Source of the DNA: Proteiniphilum sp. UBA5267
GTDB lineage: Bacteria > Bacteroidota > Bacteroidia > Bacteroidales > Dysgonomonadaceae
DNA length: 11,556 bases
Direction of reading: 5' to 3'
Assembly: GCA_002411515.1 (NCBI GenBank)
Contig: DHTF01000117.1
Location: 1,287 to 12,842, forward strand
Part shown: in pieces, positions 1 to 7,199 of the stretch
How the letters are laid out: each line of letters starts with the position of its first letter
How positions within the stretch are numbered: the stretch's first letter is position 1
Notes under the pieces: generated by a model
What the model was told of the DNA's origin: nothing
What the model saw: the letters and a program-made list of their open reading frames with translations, nothing else
Database searches by the model: none
Translations under genes and position numbers: made by a program

Positions 1-324
1 ATGGAAGTTACCACAAGCGAAGTTTGCCCCACTTGCTTTGGTAAAGGAAAGATTAAATCGTCGATACTCTTCACCGATACACTGGAAGGAAAGATCGATT
101 ATCTGGCGAATAGTCTCAAAGTGAAGAAATTCAGTCTGCACATACATCCTTATGTTGCGGCGTACGTTCAGAAAGGTTTCTTTTCGTTGAAGTATAAGTG
201 GAAGAAGAAATACAACGTGGGAATGCAAATTATCCCCGATCAGAAGCTCGGGTTCCTGCAATATGTTTTTTACGACCGCGAAGGAAACGAAATAGACCTG
301 AAAGAAGAAATTGAAATGAAATAG
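1..324 (+). CDS. rng: Ribonuclease G, C-terminal fragment (5' end outside window)
   Basis: This is the last 107 codons of an RNase E/G family endoribonuclease, which cleaves single-stranded AU-rich RNA during mRNA decay and rRNA maturation. The fragment carries the family's Zn-link motif CPTCFGKGK (Cys9 and Cys12 here), whose two cysteines coordinate zinc between subunits. It is followed by the small C-terminal domain of the short RNase G form, ending in a charged tail. Family members in this phylum are around 500 residues, so most of the protein, including the S1 and DNase I-like catalytic domains, lies upstream. The ATG at base 1 is almost certainly an internal methionine and not the start. 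The TAG stop at 322-324 is followed by a small hairpin and then an intrinsic terminator, so this gene ends its transcript. Assignment rests on the Zn-link motif and the surrounding residues. Confidence 0.85.
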   Translation: MEVTTSEVCPTCFGKGKIKSSILFTDTLEGKIDYLANSLKVKKFSLHIHPYVAAYVQKGFFSLKYKWKKKYNVGMQIIPDQKLGFLQYVFYDREGNEIDLKEEIEMK

Positions 325-325
325 A

Positions 326-342
326 TTTCACCTCAGGTGAAA
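326..342 (+). repeat. Perfect 7-bp inverted repeat with 3-base loop just after the rng stop
   Basis: TTTCACC and GGTGAAA flank the triloop TCA, beginning one base after the rng stop codon. It lacks a following T-run, so it is not itself an intrinsic terminator. It lies about 14 bases before the real terminator and could act as a 3' stabilising hairpin or a protein site. Function unknown. Confidence 0.5.
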
Positions 343-355
343 CAAGGAATAGGAT

Positions 356-395
356 AGAACCGGTTTTTCGAAAGAAATGCCGGTTCTTTTTATTT
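356..395 (+). terminator. Rho-independent terminator of rng
   Basis: An 8-bp perfect stem, AGAACCGG (356-363) with CCGGTTCT (380-387), encloses a 16-base loop and runs into TTTTTATTT (387-395). The T-run is on the plus strand, so it terminates rng. It abuts the priA stop codon at 394-396. A minus-strand poly-T is absent, so it would be a weaker stop for priA transcripts. Confidence 0.8.
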
Positions 396-2631
396 ACAGA
401 GGATCCACATCATAATAAAGAGTCACCTGTCTCAAATCGGTCTCTTGGCGCAGCTTTTCTTCTGCATTTTTTAGGATGTCGCGAATCTTCTGGGGCGAGA
501 GTCCGTTTTCGAGTTTGAGCAAAATCTCCCGAATATATTGCAGTTGCACACGCTCCACAACGGGTTTGTTGGGTCCCAAAACACGCCCCTGTAATGACCT
601 TTTAATCAGTTCTGCATAATCAGAAGCAGCTTTTTCGACTTTTGTCCGATCCCTGTGTTTACATACAACGCGAATTAATCTGTAAAAGGGGGGATAGTGA
701 AACAGGCTACGTTCTTTGAGCTGAGCATGGAAGAAACCCATATAGTCGTTGGTTTTTACATAGCTGTAAATAGGGTTTTCCGGATCAGAACTCTGAATAA
801 CGACCGTCCCCGGGGTCTTTTTTCGTCCGGCACGACCAGCAGCTTGCGTCATCATCTGAAATCCCCGCTCGTGGGAACGAAAATCGGGATAGTTGAGTAG
901 CGAGTCTGCTGAGACGACACCTACTACTTTTACATGATCAAAATCGAGGCCTTTCGAAAGCATCTGTGTCCCCACCAGTATCTGAATCTTCTGCTGCTGG
1001 AAATCTTCTATGATCTGCTCGTAACGCTCCTTACCGCGGGTGGTATCCATGTCCATCCTGGCTACCCTGCACGCAGGGAAAAGCTGCGTGACTTCTTCTT
1101 CGAGCTGTTCTGTTCCCTGTCCCATGGGTACCAGGCTATCCTGATGACACGAAGGACATTGATTCGGAACAGGATACGTACTGTTGCAATAATGACACAC
1201 CAGTTGTTTATTACTTTTGTGGTAGGTGAGTGATACGTCACAGCGGCTACATTTGGGTGTCCATTCACACTGATTACAAGTAATCATAGGCGAAAATCCT
1301 CTTCTGTTTCTGAAGAGAATAACCTGTTCGCACTCTTCCAAAGCCGAGTTTATCAGTTCAATTGTTTTTGGAGAGAGTACTGTTTTCATTTTTTTTCTAC
1401 GACGCAACTCCCTCGTATTTTCAATCGCTATCTCCGGCATCAACGATCCGTTAAATCGCTCTCCCAGCGTGACCAGTCCATACTTGCCGGTCTGTGTATT
1501 ATAATATGATTCCATCGATGGCGTAGCGGATCCGAGCAAGGTCTTCGCTCCGGAAATAAAAGCCAGCATCACGGCTACATCCCTTGCATGATATCGGGGA
1601 GCAGGGTCTTGTTGTTTGTAACTGCTTTCGTGTTCCTCATCCACGATCACCAGTCCGAGTCGTTGGAAAGGGAGAAACAGCGATGAACGTGCGCCAATAA
1701 TAATCTCGTAGGGTTGGGGTGAAAGCATTTTTAGCCAGATCTCTGCCCGTTCATTATCGTTGATTCCAGAATGGTAGATACCCAACCGGTTGCCGAAGAC
1801 GGCTTGTAATCGTTGGGTGAGCTGTGTGGTGAGGGCTATTTCGGGAAGTAAATAGAGTGTTTGTTTTCCTTCGGCTAAGAGTAGGGTGATGAGATGTATA
1901 TAGATCTCCGTTTTTCCGCTTGCGGTGACGCCATGCAACAGGCAGGTCTGTTTCTCGAGGAAGCATTCGCTGATTTCTGTAAATGCTTTCTGCTGATTTG
2001 GGTGCAGCGGATATGCCGGGCGGGTTGGTACTACGTCGGTCCCGAGACGGCTGGTTTCTACACGTGTGGATAGGAGTATCTCTTTTTGCAGTAGGCCGTT
2101 TAATACGGATGTCGAAAAGGAACTGAATCCGGTAAGAGTTTGTTTGCTGATTCGTTCTACGTCGTGGGTAGAAAGAAAAAGGATGATTTCAGCCAGCAGC
2201 GCCTGTTGTTTTTTCGCTCTCCCCGGTAATTGTAAGAGGGTTTCCCGTTTTAACACCGGATTTATCATTATAAACGTTTCGGTTTGGGGAGCAAAAGAGT
2301 GGTGCAGGTCACGTGATTTCATGGAAGGAGGCAGTGCTGCCTTGTACACATCTCCCAGAGCAGACATATAATAAAATGCGATCCACTCCCACAATTTCAA
2401 TTGCTGCTCGTTCACGATAGCATGTGAATCAACGAGAGAGTGGATCGGCTTTATTTCCATATTCATCGGTCTCTTTGAGTGAATATGCGCCACAATCGCA
2501 GTGTAATGCTTCCGGCTTCCAAAAGGAACGATCACCCTGAAACCGACGCCGATCTTCGGTTGCATCTCCAATGGAATGGCATAGGTGAACAAACCGTGTA
2601 GCGGAAGGGGAAGGATTACATCGGCATACAT
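394..2631 (-). CDS. priA: Primosomal protein N' (replication restart helicase PriA)
   Basis: PriA is a 3'-to-5' superfamily 2 DNA helicase that recognises stalled forks and reloads the replicative helicase. The 745 residues are close to the usual family length. The N-terminal 3'-DNA-binding domain starts with ADVILPLPL. The helicase core has Walker A GVTASGKTE (234-242), the DEEH Walker B box (331-334), GSAT (367-370), motif V around VGTQMLSKGLDF (553-564) and motif VI QAAGRAGR (596-603). Eight cysteines (452, 455, 461, 464, 479, 482, 492, 495) form the two zinc sites inserted in the helicase domain. The ATG at 2631 gives an N-terminus that fits the family. It lies three bases after the stop of the outer-membrane protein gene, with no Shine-Dalgarno, which suggests co-transcription and perhaps translational coupling. 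It converges on rng. Confidence 0.97.
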   Translation of the reverse strand: MYADVILPLPLHGLFTYAIPLEMQPKIGVGFRVIVPFGSRKHYTAIVAHIHSKRPMNMEIKPIHSLVDSHAIVNEQQLKLWEWIAFYYMSALGDVYKAALPPSMKSRDLHHSFAPQTETFIMINPVLKRETLLQLPGRAKKQQALLAEIILFLSTHDVERISKQTLTGFSSFSTSVLNGLLQKEILLSTRVETSRLGTDVVPTRPAYPLHPNQQKAFTEISECFLEKQTCLLHGVTASGKTEIYIHLITLLLAEGKQTLYLLPEIALTTQLTQRLQAVFGNRLGIYHSGINDNERAEIWLKMLSPQPYEIIIGARSSLFLPFQRLGLVIVDEEHESSYKQQDPAPRYHARDVAVMLAFISGAKTLLGSATPSMESYYNTQTGKYGLVTLGERFNGSLMPEIAIENTRELRRRKKMKTVLSPKTIELINSALEECEQVILFRNRRGFSPMITCNQCEWTPKCSRCDVSLTYHKSNKQLVCHYCNSTYPVPNQCPSCHQDSLVPMGQGTEQLEEEVTQLFPACRVARMDMDTTRGKERYEQIIEDFQQQKIQILVGTQMLSKGLDFDHVKVVGVVSADSLLNYPDFRSHERGFQMMTQAAGRAGRKKTPGTVVIQSSDPENPIYSYVKTNDYMGFFHAQLKERSLFHYPPFYRLIRVVCKHRDRTKVEKAASDYAELIKRSLQGRVLGPNKPVVERVQLQYIREILLKLENGLSPQKIRDILKNAEEKLRQETDLRQVTLYYDVDPL

Positions 2632-2634
2632 GTG

Positions 2635-3270
2635 CTAGAAATAGATTGAACCGGTGAGGTTCCAGGATTCAGCTTTGCCATTCAGGGGATCCTTCCAGTT
2701 GGGCTCATCTACGGAATAATTATCCGTAAGCTGCACACGGTAATTTATTCCTACCTGTATCAAGCTAAGCAGTTCAAAGCCTATACCTACATTTACACCT
2801 GCCTGAAACTCTTTCGCCTTGATATCCTGTACGGTCTGACTGAGATTCATCTTGTCGCCCTGGATAAGATATCCTGCATAGGGTCCTGCAGCAGCAAAAA
2901 GCTGCAGCGGCAACACATCTGGGCCGAATTTTAATTTTGCGTTCAGAGGAAGTATCAAATAACGGTTCGATACGTCGCTGTCTCCTGTCTCGCCCGTGAG
3001 ATGGGCAACAGTCATGCGGTTGTCGTTATACAACAACGAAGCTTCGATGCCCAAGTTGCCTATACCCACTGGAAGAAACATGGCTTCAAGAGTGGGGCCG
3101 ATGCTGTACGATGTCATATTTTCTACTGCGAGGGCACTGCTGCGAAATTCGGGATTATTCAATCCCACATCGGCTTTAATACCGAACCTGACTTGTGAAA
3201 AGGCAGGTAAACTGAGCATGGACAATAAAAGGAGGACCATGCCGGTCTTGCACATTGTCTTTGTCTTCAT
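2635..3270 (-). CDS. Outer-membrane beta-barrel protein (porin-like/PorT-like family), function unknown
   Basis: A 211-residue exported protein. The N-terminus has basic residues, a hydrophobic run (about 10-22) and a probable signal peptidase I site at AFS|Q (25/26). The mature part alternates hydrophobic and polar residues with glycine and aromatics (for example RFGIKADVGLN, IGPTLEAMFLPVGIG, FAAAGPYAGYL, VGIGFELLSLIQVGINYRV), as expected for an eight-strand or similar outer-membrane barrel, and ends in IYF, a typical terminal aromatic for barrel assembly. This resembles the outer-membrane beta-barrel family common in Bacteroidetes and often labelled PorT-like. I cannot say what it transports or binds. 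The ATG at 3270 was chosen because the signal peptide begins there. The open frame runs 47 codons further but enters the sdhB terminator. Its leader holds a perfect 12-bp inverted repeat, and priA follows after three bases. Confidence 0.8.
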   Translation of the reverse strand: MKTKTMCKTGMVLLLLSMLSLPAFSQVRFGIKADVGLNNPEFRSSALAVENMTSYSIGPTLEAMFLPVGIGNLGIEASLLYNDNRMTVAHLTGETGDSDVSNRYLILPLNAKLKFGPDVLPLQLFAAAGPYAGYLIQGDKMNLSQTVQDIKAKEFQAGVNVGIGFELLSLIQVGINYRVQLTDNYSVDEPNWKDPLNGKAESWNLTGSIYF

Positions 3271-3292
3271 ATGATTCAATTTTTTATTTTTC

Positions 3293-3326
3293 CGAGTGAA
3301 GTAAAAAACGAAAATTACTTCACTCG
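3293..3326 (-). promoter_or_regulatory. Perfect 12-bp inverted repeat in the leader of the outer-membrane protein gene
   Basis: CGAGTGAAGTAA (3293-3304) and TTACTTCACTCG (3315-3326) are exact reverse complements separated by 10 A-rich bases. The repeat ends 22 bases before the ATG at 3270. Neither strand has an adjoining T-run, so it is not a standard terminator. It could be an operator for a dimeric regulator, or a 5'-UTR hairpin controlling translation or stability of the outer-membrane protein and priA message. I could not identify a convincing TAnnTTTG promoter for this gene. Confidence 0.65.
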
Positions 3327-3412
3327 CTTTAAACATCACAGAACACTTTCCATGATGCAAGATAAACAAAAAAGAGGAGCGAAGGGTTGTTAAATGAGTA
3401 TTAAATTCCAAA

Positions 3413-3455
3413 TAAAAAAAGCGTCCCTGCTCTCTGCGAAGAGAGGTAACGCTTT
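3413..3455 (-). terminator. Rho-independent terminator of the sdhCAB operon
   Basis: On the minus strand, AAAGCGT (3455-3449) pairs with ACGCTTT (3424-3418). Inside it, CTCTCT (3445-3440) pairs with AGAGAG (3435-3430) around a four-base loop. Seven T residues follow (3420-3414). It lies 22 bases past the sdhB stop and separates the operon from the outer-membrane protein gene. Confidence 0.85.
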
Positions 3456-3477
3456 CTCAGTATGGTTTACAGTATGT

Positions 3478-4233
3478 TTAATCTTTAAATCTGGCTTTCA
3501 GAAACTCCCTGTTCAACCGGGCTATGTTGCTAATAGAAATATTTTTGGGACACTCCACTTCGCAGGCACCCGTGTTGGTACAGTTGCCAAAGCCTAGTTC
3601 GTCCATCTTGGCGACCATCGACTTGGCACGCCGTGCCGCTTCTACGCGTCCCTGGGGTAGCAGTGCCAGCTGGCTCACCTTGGCCGATACGAAGAGCATG
3701 GCCGATCCGTTCTTGCAGGCAGCCACGCAGGCTCCACAGCCAATGCAGGCCGCTGCGTCCATGGCCATTTCAGCATCGTCACGCGGAATGGGTATGGAAT
3801 TGGCATCGGGTACACCGCCAGTATTGACGGAGACGTATCCTCCCGATTGGATGATCTTGTCGAAGGCCGATCTGTCGACCATCAGATCTTTGATAATAGG
3901 GAAGCCTGCAGAACGCCAAGGTTCCACGGTGATGGTGTCGCCGTCGTTGAAGCGGCGCATATGCAGCTGACAGGTAGTGATACCACTGTCAGGTCCGTGG
4001 GGATGGCCATTGATATAAAGACTACACATGCCACAAATGCCCTCACGGCAGTCGTGATCAAACACCACAGGTTCCTTTCCTTCGTTGATGAGCTTTTCGT
4101 TGAGGATGTCTAGCATCTCCAGAAAAGAGCTGCCTTGAGAGATATTTTCCAGTGGGTATGTTTCAAAATGCCCCTTTTCTTTGGGCCCGTTCTGGCGCCA
4201 GACCTTTACTTTTATGTTGATATCTTTATCCAT
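3478..4233 (-). CDS. sdhB: Succinate dehydrogenase / fumarate reductase iron-sulfur subunit
   Basis: This 251-residue protein relays electrons between the flavin of SdhA and the hemes of SdhC, on the inner face of the cytoplasmic membrane. The N-terminal ferredoxin domain has the [2Fe-2S] ligands Cys62, Cys67, Cys70 ([10 protein letters not shown]) and Cys88. The C-terminal domain has CIGCGAC (Cys163, 166, 169) with Cys228 for the [4Fe-4S] cluster, and Cys173, Cys218 and Cys224 for the [3Fe-4S] cluster, with the family's usual spacing. All eleven ligands are present, so the subunit looks intact. It is the last gene of the operon, 29 bases after sdhA, and is followed by a terminator. The sequence alone does not decide whether the complex mainly oxidises succinate or reduces fumarate. 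In fermentative Bacteroidales fumarate reduction is the known main role, and frdB would be an equally valid name. Confidence 0.96.
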   Translation of the reverse strand: MDKDINIKVKVWRQNGPKEKGHFETYPLENISQGSSFLEMLDILNEKLINEGKEPVVFDHDCREGICGMCSLYINGHPHGPDSGITTCQLHMRRFNDGDTITVEPWRSAGFPIIKDLMVDRSAFDKIIQSGGYVSVNTGGVPDANSIPIPRDDAEMAMDAAACIGCGACVAACKNGSAMLFVSAKVSQLALLPQGRVEAARRAKSMVAKMDELGFGNCTNTGACEVECPKNISISNIARLNREFLKARFKD

Positions 4234-4262
4234 GATTGGTAGTATTTGAGTGGTTTAGGACC

Positions 4263-6206
4263 TTACGATTTATAGTTTCTTTGCTGGCGTACAATGAATT
4301 CGTAGTCAAGTGGTTCTTTGTACATGACAGGTGCATTTTGCTCACCTTGGTATTCCCAGCAGGATACGTATGAGAACTGATCGTCGTGCCGTAAGGCTTC
4401 TCCTTCGGGCGTCTGGTGTTCGAGACGGAAATGACCGCCACAGGATTCCTCGCGATCGAGTGCATCGTGAGCCATCAGCTCGCCTATCTCAATGAAGTCG
4501 GCCAGACGCAAAGCCTTTTCGAGTTCCACATTGAGTGTATCCTTGTTACCGGGGATACGGAGGTTGGTCCAAAAGTCCTTTTTCACCTCTTTCAGTTTCT
4601 CGATAGCCTTTTTCAATCCTTCCGCATCACGGCCCATACCCACGAAATCCCACATTACATGTCCCAATTCTTTGTGAATATGATCTACAGAATGTTTTCC
4701 CTTGATGTTCATCAGCCGGTTGAGTCGCTCGTTGATCTCTTTCTCTGCTTGGTCAAATTCGGGCCTGTCGGTTTTGAAGCGGGGCACGTTGATCTGATCT
4801 GCGAGGTAATTCTGTATGGTATATGGCAGTACGAAGTAACCGTCGGCCAAGCCCTGCATGAGTGCCGATGCTCCCAAACGGTTGGCTCCGTGGTCGGAGA
4901 AGTTGGCTTCACCAATGGCAAACAGACCAGGGATGGTGGTCATCAACTCATAATCGACCCATATACCGCCCATCGTATAGTGAATGGCAGGGTAGATCAT
5001 CATGGGTGTTTCATATGGATTGTCGTCCACAATCTTTTCATACATCTGGAACAGGTTCCCATAACGGGCTTCGACCACACTCTTACCCAGGCGTTGGATA
5101 GCTTCTGCAAAGTCGAGATAGACAGCCAGTCCGGTTGTCCCCACTCCGTAACCGGCATCACAGCGTTCTTTTGCTGCACGGGAGGCCACATCGCGGGGAA
5201 CGAGGTTACCGAATGCAGGATAACGACGTTCGAGATAGTAGTCGCGATCCTCCTCTTTCAGATCGGTTGGCTTGAGCTTCCCTTCCCGAATGGCTTTGGC
5301 ATCTTCTAGTTTCTTTGGTACCCAGATGCGACCGTCGTTGCGCAAGGATTCCGACATGAGGGTGAGTTTCGACTGGAACTCGCCGTGTACAGGGATGCAA
5401 GTAGGGTGAATTTGCGCCATGCAGGGGTTGGCAAAATAAGCTCCCTTCTTGTAGCACTGCCATGCTGCTGAGCCGTTAGAGGTCATGGCATTGGTCGAAA
5501 GGAAGAACGTGTTTCCGTATCCTCCTGTACCGATTACCACAGCATGTGCGCTAAAACGTTCCAGTTTACCGGTAATCAGGTTGCGGGCAATGATACCTCG
5601 TGCACGACCGTCTATGATGACCAGGTCCACCATCTCGTAGCGGGTGTAGAGTTTTACCTGTTTTTTGTGGATGGCGCGACTTAAGGCGGAATAGGCGCCT
5701 AGTAGCAACTGCTGTCCCGTCTGTCCGCGTGCGTAGAAGGTTCGTGATACCTGTGCTCCACCAAAGGAGCGGTTGTCGAGCAGGCCCCCATATTCGCGGG
5801 CAAAGGGAACGCCTTGTGCCACACACTGGTCTATAATGCTGTTCGACACCTCAGCCAGACGATACACGTTGGCTTCACGGGCTCTGTAGTCACCTCCCTT
5901 GATGGTATCATAGAAAAGGCGGTATACTGAGTCACCATCGTTGGGATAGTTCTTGGCGGCATTGATACCACCCTGCGCAGCGATGGAGTGCGCCCTGCGA
6001 GGGGAGTCCTGAATGCAGAAATTCAGCACGTTGAATCCCATTTCTCCCAGGGATGCGGCTGCCGATGCGCCGGCCAGTCCCGTACCCACTACGATGATAT
6101 CGAGGCGACGTTTGTTGGCGGGGTTGACCAGTTTCTGATGGTTCTTATAATTTGTCCATTTCTCTGCCAGCGGGCCCTGTGGTATTTTTGAATTTATCTT
6201 GTTCAT
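4263..6206 (-). CDS. sdhA: Succinate dehydrogenase / fumarate reductase flavoprotein subunit
   Basis: This is the catalytic subunit interconverting succinate and fumarate, 647 residues, normal for the diheme (B-type) enzymes of this phylum. The dinucleotide-binding motif VVGTGLAG is at about 39-46. His73 in [11 protein letters not shown] is the expected covalent FAD attachment site. Substrate-site elements include HPT (267-269), Arg338 in [10 protein letters not shown] (the likely proton-transfer arginine), His409 in AIHYTMGG, and Arg443 in [10 protein letters not shown]. No expected motif is missing. The start at 6206 gives the short amino-terminal extension ([11 protein letters not shown]) I associate with Bacteroidales homologues, and it lies 20 bases after the sdhC stop. 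The message is A/T-rich upstream of the ATG with no Shine-Dalgarno. An equally good name is frdA. A 297-codon open frame on the opposite strand at 4416-5309 is a mirror of this gene. Confidence 0.98.
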   Translation of the reverse strand: MNKINSKIPQGPLAEKWTNYKNHQKLVNPANKRRLDIIVVGTGLAGASAAASLGEMGFNVLNFCIQDSPRRAHSIAAQGGINAAKNYPNDGDSVYRLFYDTIKGGDYRAREANVYRLAEVSNSIIDQCVAQGVPFAREYGGLLDNRSFGGAQVSRTFYARGQTGQQLLLGAYSALSRAIHKKQVKLYTRYEMVDLVIIDGRARGIIARNLITGKLERFSAHAVVIGTGGYGNTFFLSTNAMTSNGSAAWQCYKKGAYFANPCMAQIHPTCIPVHGEFQSKLTLMSESLRNDGRIWVPKKLEDAKAIREGKLKPTDLKEEDRDYYLERRYPAFGNLVPRDVASRAAKERCDAGYGVGTTGLAVYLDFAEAIQRLGKSVVEARYGNLFQMYEKIVDDNPYETPMMIYPAIHYTMGGIWVDYELMTTIPGLFAIGEANFSDHGANRLGASALMQGLADGYFVLPYTIQNYLADQINVPRFKTDRPEFDQAEKEINERLNRLMNIKGKHSVDHIHKELGHVMWDFVGMGRDAEGLKKAIEKLKEVKKDFWTNLRIPGNKDTLNVELEKALRLADFIEIGELMAHDALDREESCGGHFRLEHQTPEGEALRHDDQFSYVSCWEYQGEQNAPVMYKEPLDYEFIVRQQRNYKS

Positions 6207-6226
6207 AATATATAGTAATTCTTACG

Positions 6227-6901
6227 TTATCCTACTAAATTGGAAAATCCGAAATGCATGGCCAATGCCACAACGATGAATCCTAGGCAGATGGCCGTAG
6301 AAACGACATTTCCCAGTACTTTGATGCGTTTCATCCAGATAGTGTTGTTCCATCCTACGGTATGGAGGGCACTCCAGAAGCCATGTGTCAAATGGAACCA
6401 CAAAGCCACGAAAGCAGCAATGTACACAATCACAACCCAGACCTGTGAAAATACCTCTTTCACCAGTGTAGCGCTGTCATGACGGGCACCTTCGATCATG
6501 AGAAGTTCCTTGAACTGCATCTCATACCAAAACTGGTAGAGGTGTAATAACAGAAAAAGCAGGATGAAAAGTCCCAAAACGAACATGTTCTGCGACGACC
6601 ATGTGGTGTCTGTTTTGCTGGATGAAGCATACCTGTCTTTGCCGCGTGCTTTCCTGTTTTGGAGTGTAAGCCAGATAGCATAGATGGTATGAACAACAAA
6701 TCCCAGTGCAATAACCCCTGTACCCACGATAGCCCACCAGTTAGCTCCCAGCACTTCGTTGGCAAGGAAGTCGTAGGTTTCGTAATTGAAAATAAGCACC
6801 AGGTTCATCGATACATGGAACAGCAAGAATAGAATCATAAAGAGGCCGGAAATACTTTGTACGAACTTCCGTCCGATGGATGATTTGATTAACCAATTCA
6901 T
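6227..6901 (-). CDS. sdhC: Succinate dehydrogenase / fumarate reductase cytochrome b558 subunit
   Basis: This 224-residue integral membrane protein anchors SdhAB, binds quinone and carries heme b. It has five hydrophobic segments (about 14-36, 56-79, 104-124, 150-170 and 193-214), the layout of single-anchor B-type enzymes with two hemes. Probable axial histidines are His29, His71, His120 and His170, one in each of the first four helices. His173 and His180 lie close to the fourth and make the last assignment uncertain. Two-subunit anchors (SdhC plus SdhD) are not needed with this architecture, and no sdhD is present. It is the first gene of the operon and begins at 6901, after a leader of about 90 bases if the promoter proposed at 6997-7027 is right. 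In anaerobic Bacteroidales the complex typically passes electrons from menaquinol to fumarate. Confidence 0.95.
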   Translation of the reverse strand: MNWLIKSSIGRKFVQSISGLFMILFLLFHVSMNLVLIFNYETYDFLANEVLGANWWAIVGTGVIALGFVVHTIYAIWLTLQNRKARGKDRYASSSKTDTTWSSQNMFVLGLFILLFLLLHLYQFWYEMQFKELLMIEGARHDSATLVKEVFSQVWVVIVYIAAFVALWFHLTHGFWSALHTVGWNNTIWMKRIKVLGNVVSTAICLGFIVVALAMHFGFSNLVG

Positions 6902-6932
6902 AGAGTTCTTTTTTTAATTATTTTGAAGATTT

Positions 6933-6948
6933 AATTGAATGATCAATT
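6933..6948 (-). repeat. Inverted repeat AATTGA-N4-TCAATT in the sdhC leader
   Basis: Perfect 6-bp arms with a four-base spacer, about 32 bases before the sdhC start. It superficially resembles a Crp/Fnr site, but the spacing between TTGA and TCAA is two bases too short for the classical consensus. A small hairpin in the 5'-UTR or chance in A/T-rich DNA are both possible. Confidence 0.35.
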
Positions 6949-6963
6949 TTATAGTGTGCCCGT

Positions 6964-6992
6964 CTGAAATGAATACAAAACTTTGCTTTCAG
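6964..6992 (-). repeat. CTGAAA / TTTCAG inverted repeat near the 5' end of the sdhC message
   Basis: CTGAAA (6964-6969) and TTTCAG (6987-6992) are exact reverse complements separated by 17 bases, positioned at the predicted transcription start of sdhC. The stem would be weak. It may be a 5' hairpin or chance. Confidence 0.25.
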
Positions 6993-6996
6993 AGAA

Positions 6997-7027
6997 CAAA
7001 AGTAGTACTTTTCAGTATCATATGAAA
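6997..7027 (-). promoter_or_regulatory. Candidate sdhCAB promoter
   Basis: On the minus strand TACTTTTG (7004-6997) is an exact match to the Bacteroidetes -7 element TAnnTTTG. TTTC (7027-7024), a one-mismatch -33 element, lies 19 bases upstream, the usual spacing. The predicted start of transcription is near 6990, giving a leader of about 90 bases. The -7 element is part of a perfect palindrome, AAAAGTA-G-TACTTTT (6998-7012), which could be an operator. Confidence 0.5.
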
Positions 7028-7058
7028 GAACTATTTGCGGAAAAATTTCCTTAATTGA

Positions 7059-7072
7059 CTTTTTTAAAAAAG
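7059..7072. repeat. 14-bp perfect palindrome between the divergent promoters
   Basis: CTTTTTTAAAAAAG is self-complementary and lies about 60 bases from the nearer edge of both candidate -7 elements (7004 and 7130). It may be an A-tract bend, an upstream element or a shared operator. Its simple composition makes chance a real alternative. Confidence 0.4.
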
Positions 7073-7129
7073 GTGTCGATTGGGCAGGAGTTCGAATGAA
7101 AATGTGTATCAGTATTGCCGATATTTTGT

Positions 7130-7137
7130 TATCTTTG
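7130..7137 (+). promoter_or_regulatory. Candidate trpS promoter -7 element
   Basis: TATCTTTG matches TAnnTTTG exactly. No good -33 TTTG is seen at the expected distance; TGTG at 7103-7106 is the nearest. Transcription would start near 7144, leaving a leader of about 56 bases before the ATG at 7200. This supports that start over the longer open frame that begins upstream of the promoter. Confidence 0.45.
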
Positions 7138-7151
7138 TGGGCTCAATTCAT

Positions 7152-7161
7152 GGGTATACCC
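7152..7161 (+). repeat. Palindrome and short repeats in the trpS leader
   Basis: GGGTATACCC is a perfect 10-bp palindrome inside a possible hairpin ATGGG-TATAC-CCCAT (7150-7164). It is bracketed by two copies of GCTCAAT (7141-7147 and 7175-7181) and overlapped by two copies of ATTCAT (7146-7151 and 7163-7168). This lies just after the predicted transcription start. No T-box, tryptophan-rich leader peptide or terminator is visible. Confidence 0.4.
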
Positions 7162-7199
7162 CATTCATTGGTGTGCTCAATATATTTTCAACAGAGATT

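Larger units (their letters stand above)
6902..7199. other. Divergent intergenic region between sdhC and trpS
   Basis: This 298-base non-coding stretch is strongly A/T-rich. It holds one candidate promoter for each direction, a 14-bp perfect palindrome between them (7059-7072), a palindrome over the sdhC -7 element (6998-7012), two possible leader hairpins for sdhC (6964-6992 and 6933-6948) and a palindrome in the trpS leader (7152-7161). I see no convincing small gene or known riboswitch in it. Confidence 0.8.

Noticed and set aside
1..3. ATG at the window start as the true beginning of a small zinc protein
   Set aside because: The following residues match the interior of RNase G just before its Zn-link, so the ATG is an internal codon of a gene cut by the window edge.
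3271..3411. N-terminal extension of the outer-membrane protein by 47 codons
   Set aside because: The extra codons precede a clean signal peptide at 3270, cover the 12-bp inverted repeat and start inside the sdhB terminator's T-run.
4416..5309. 297-codon open frame on the plus strand
   Set aside because: It lies entirely opposite sdhA, and its translation shows no recognisable domain. It is a mirror of the codon pattern of sdhA.
6933..6948. Fnr/Crp-type operator upstream of sdhC
   Set aside because: The half-sites TTGA and TCAA are separated by four bases, giving a 12-base core instead of the 14-base TTGAT-N4-ATCAA pattern.
7080..7199. N-terminal extension of trpS by 40 codons
   Set aside because: The family N-terminus begins at the methionine at 7200, and an exact TAnnTTTG element lies within the extension.
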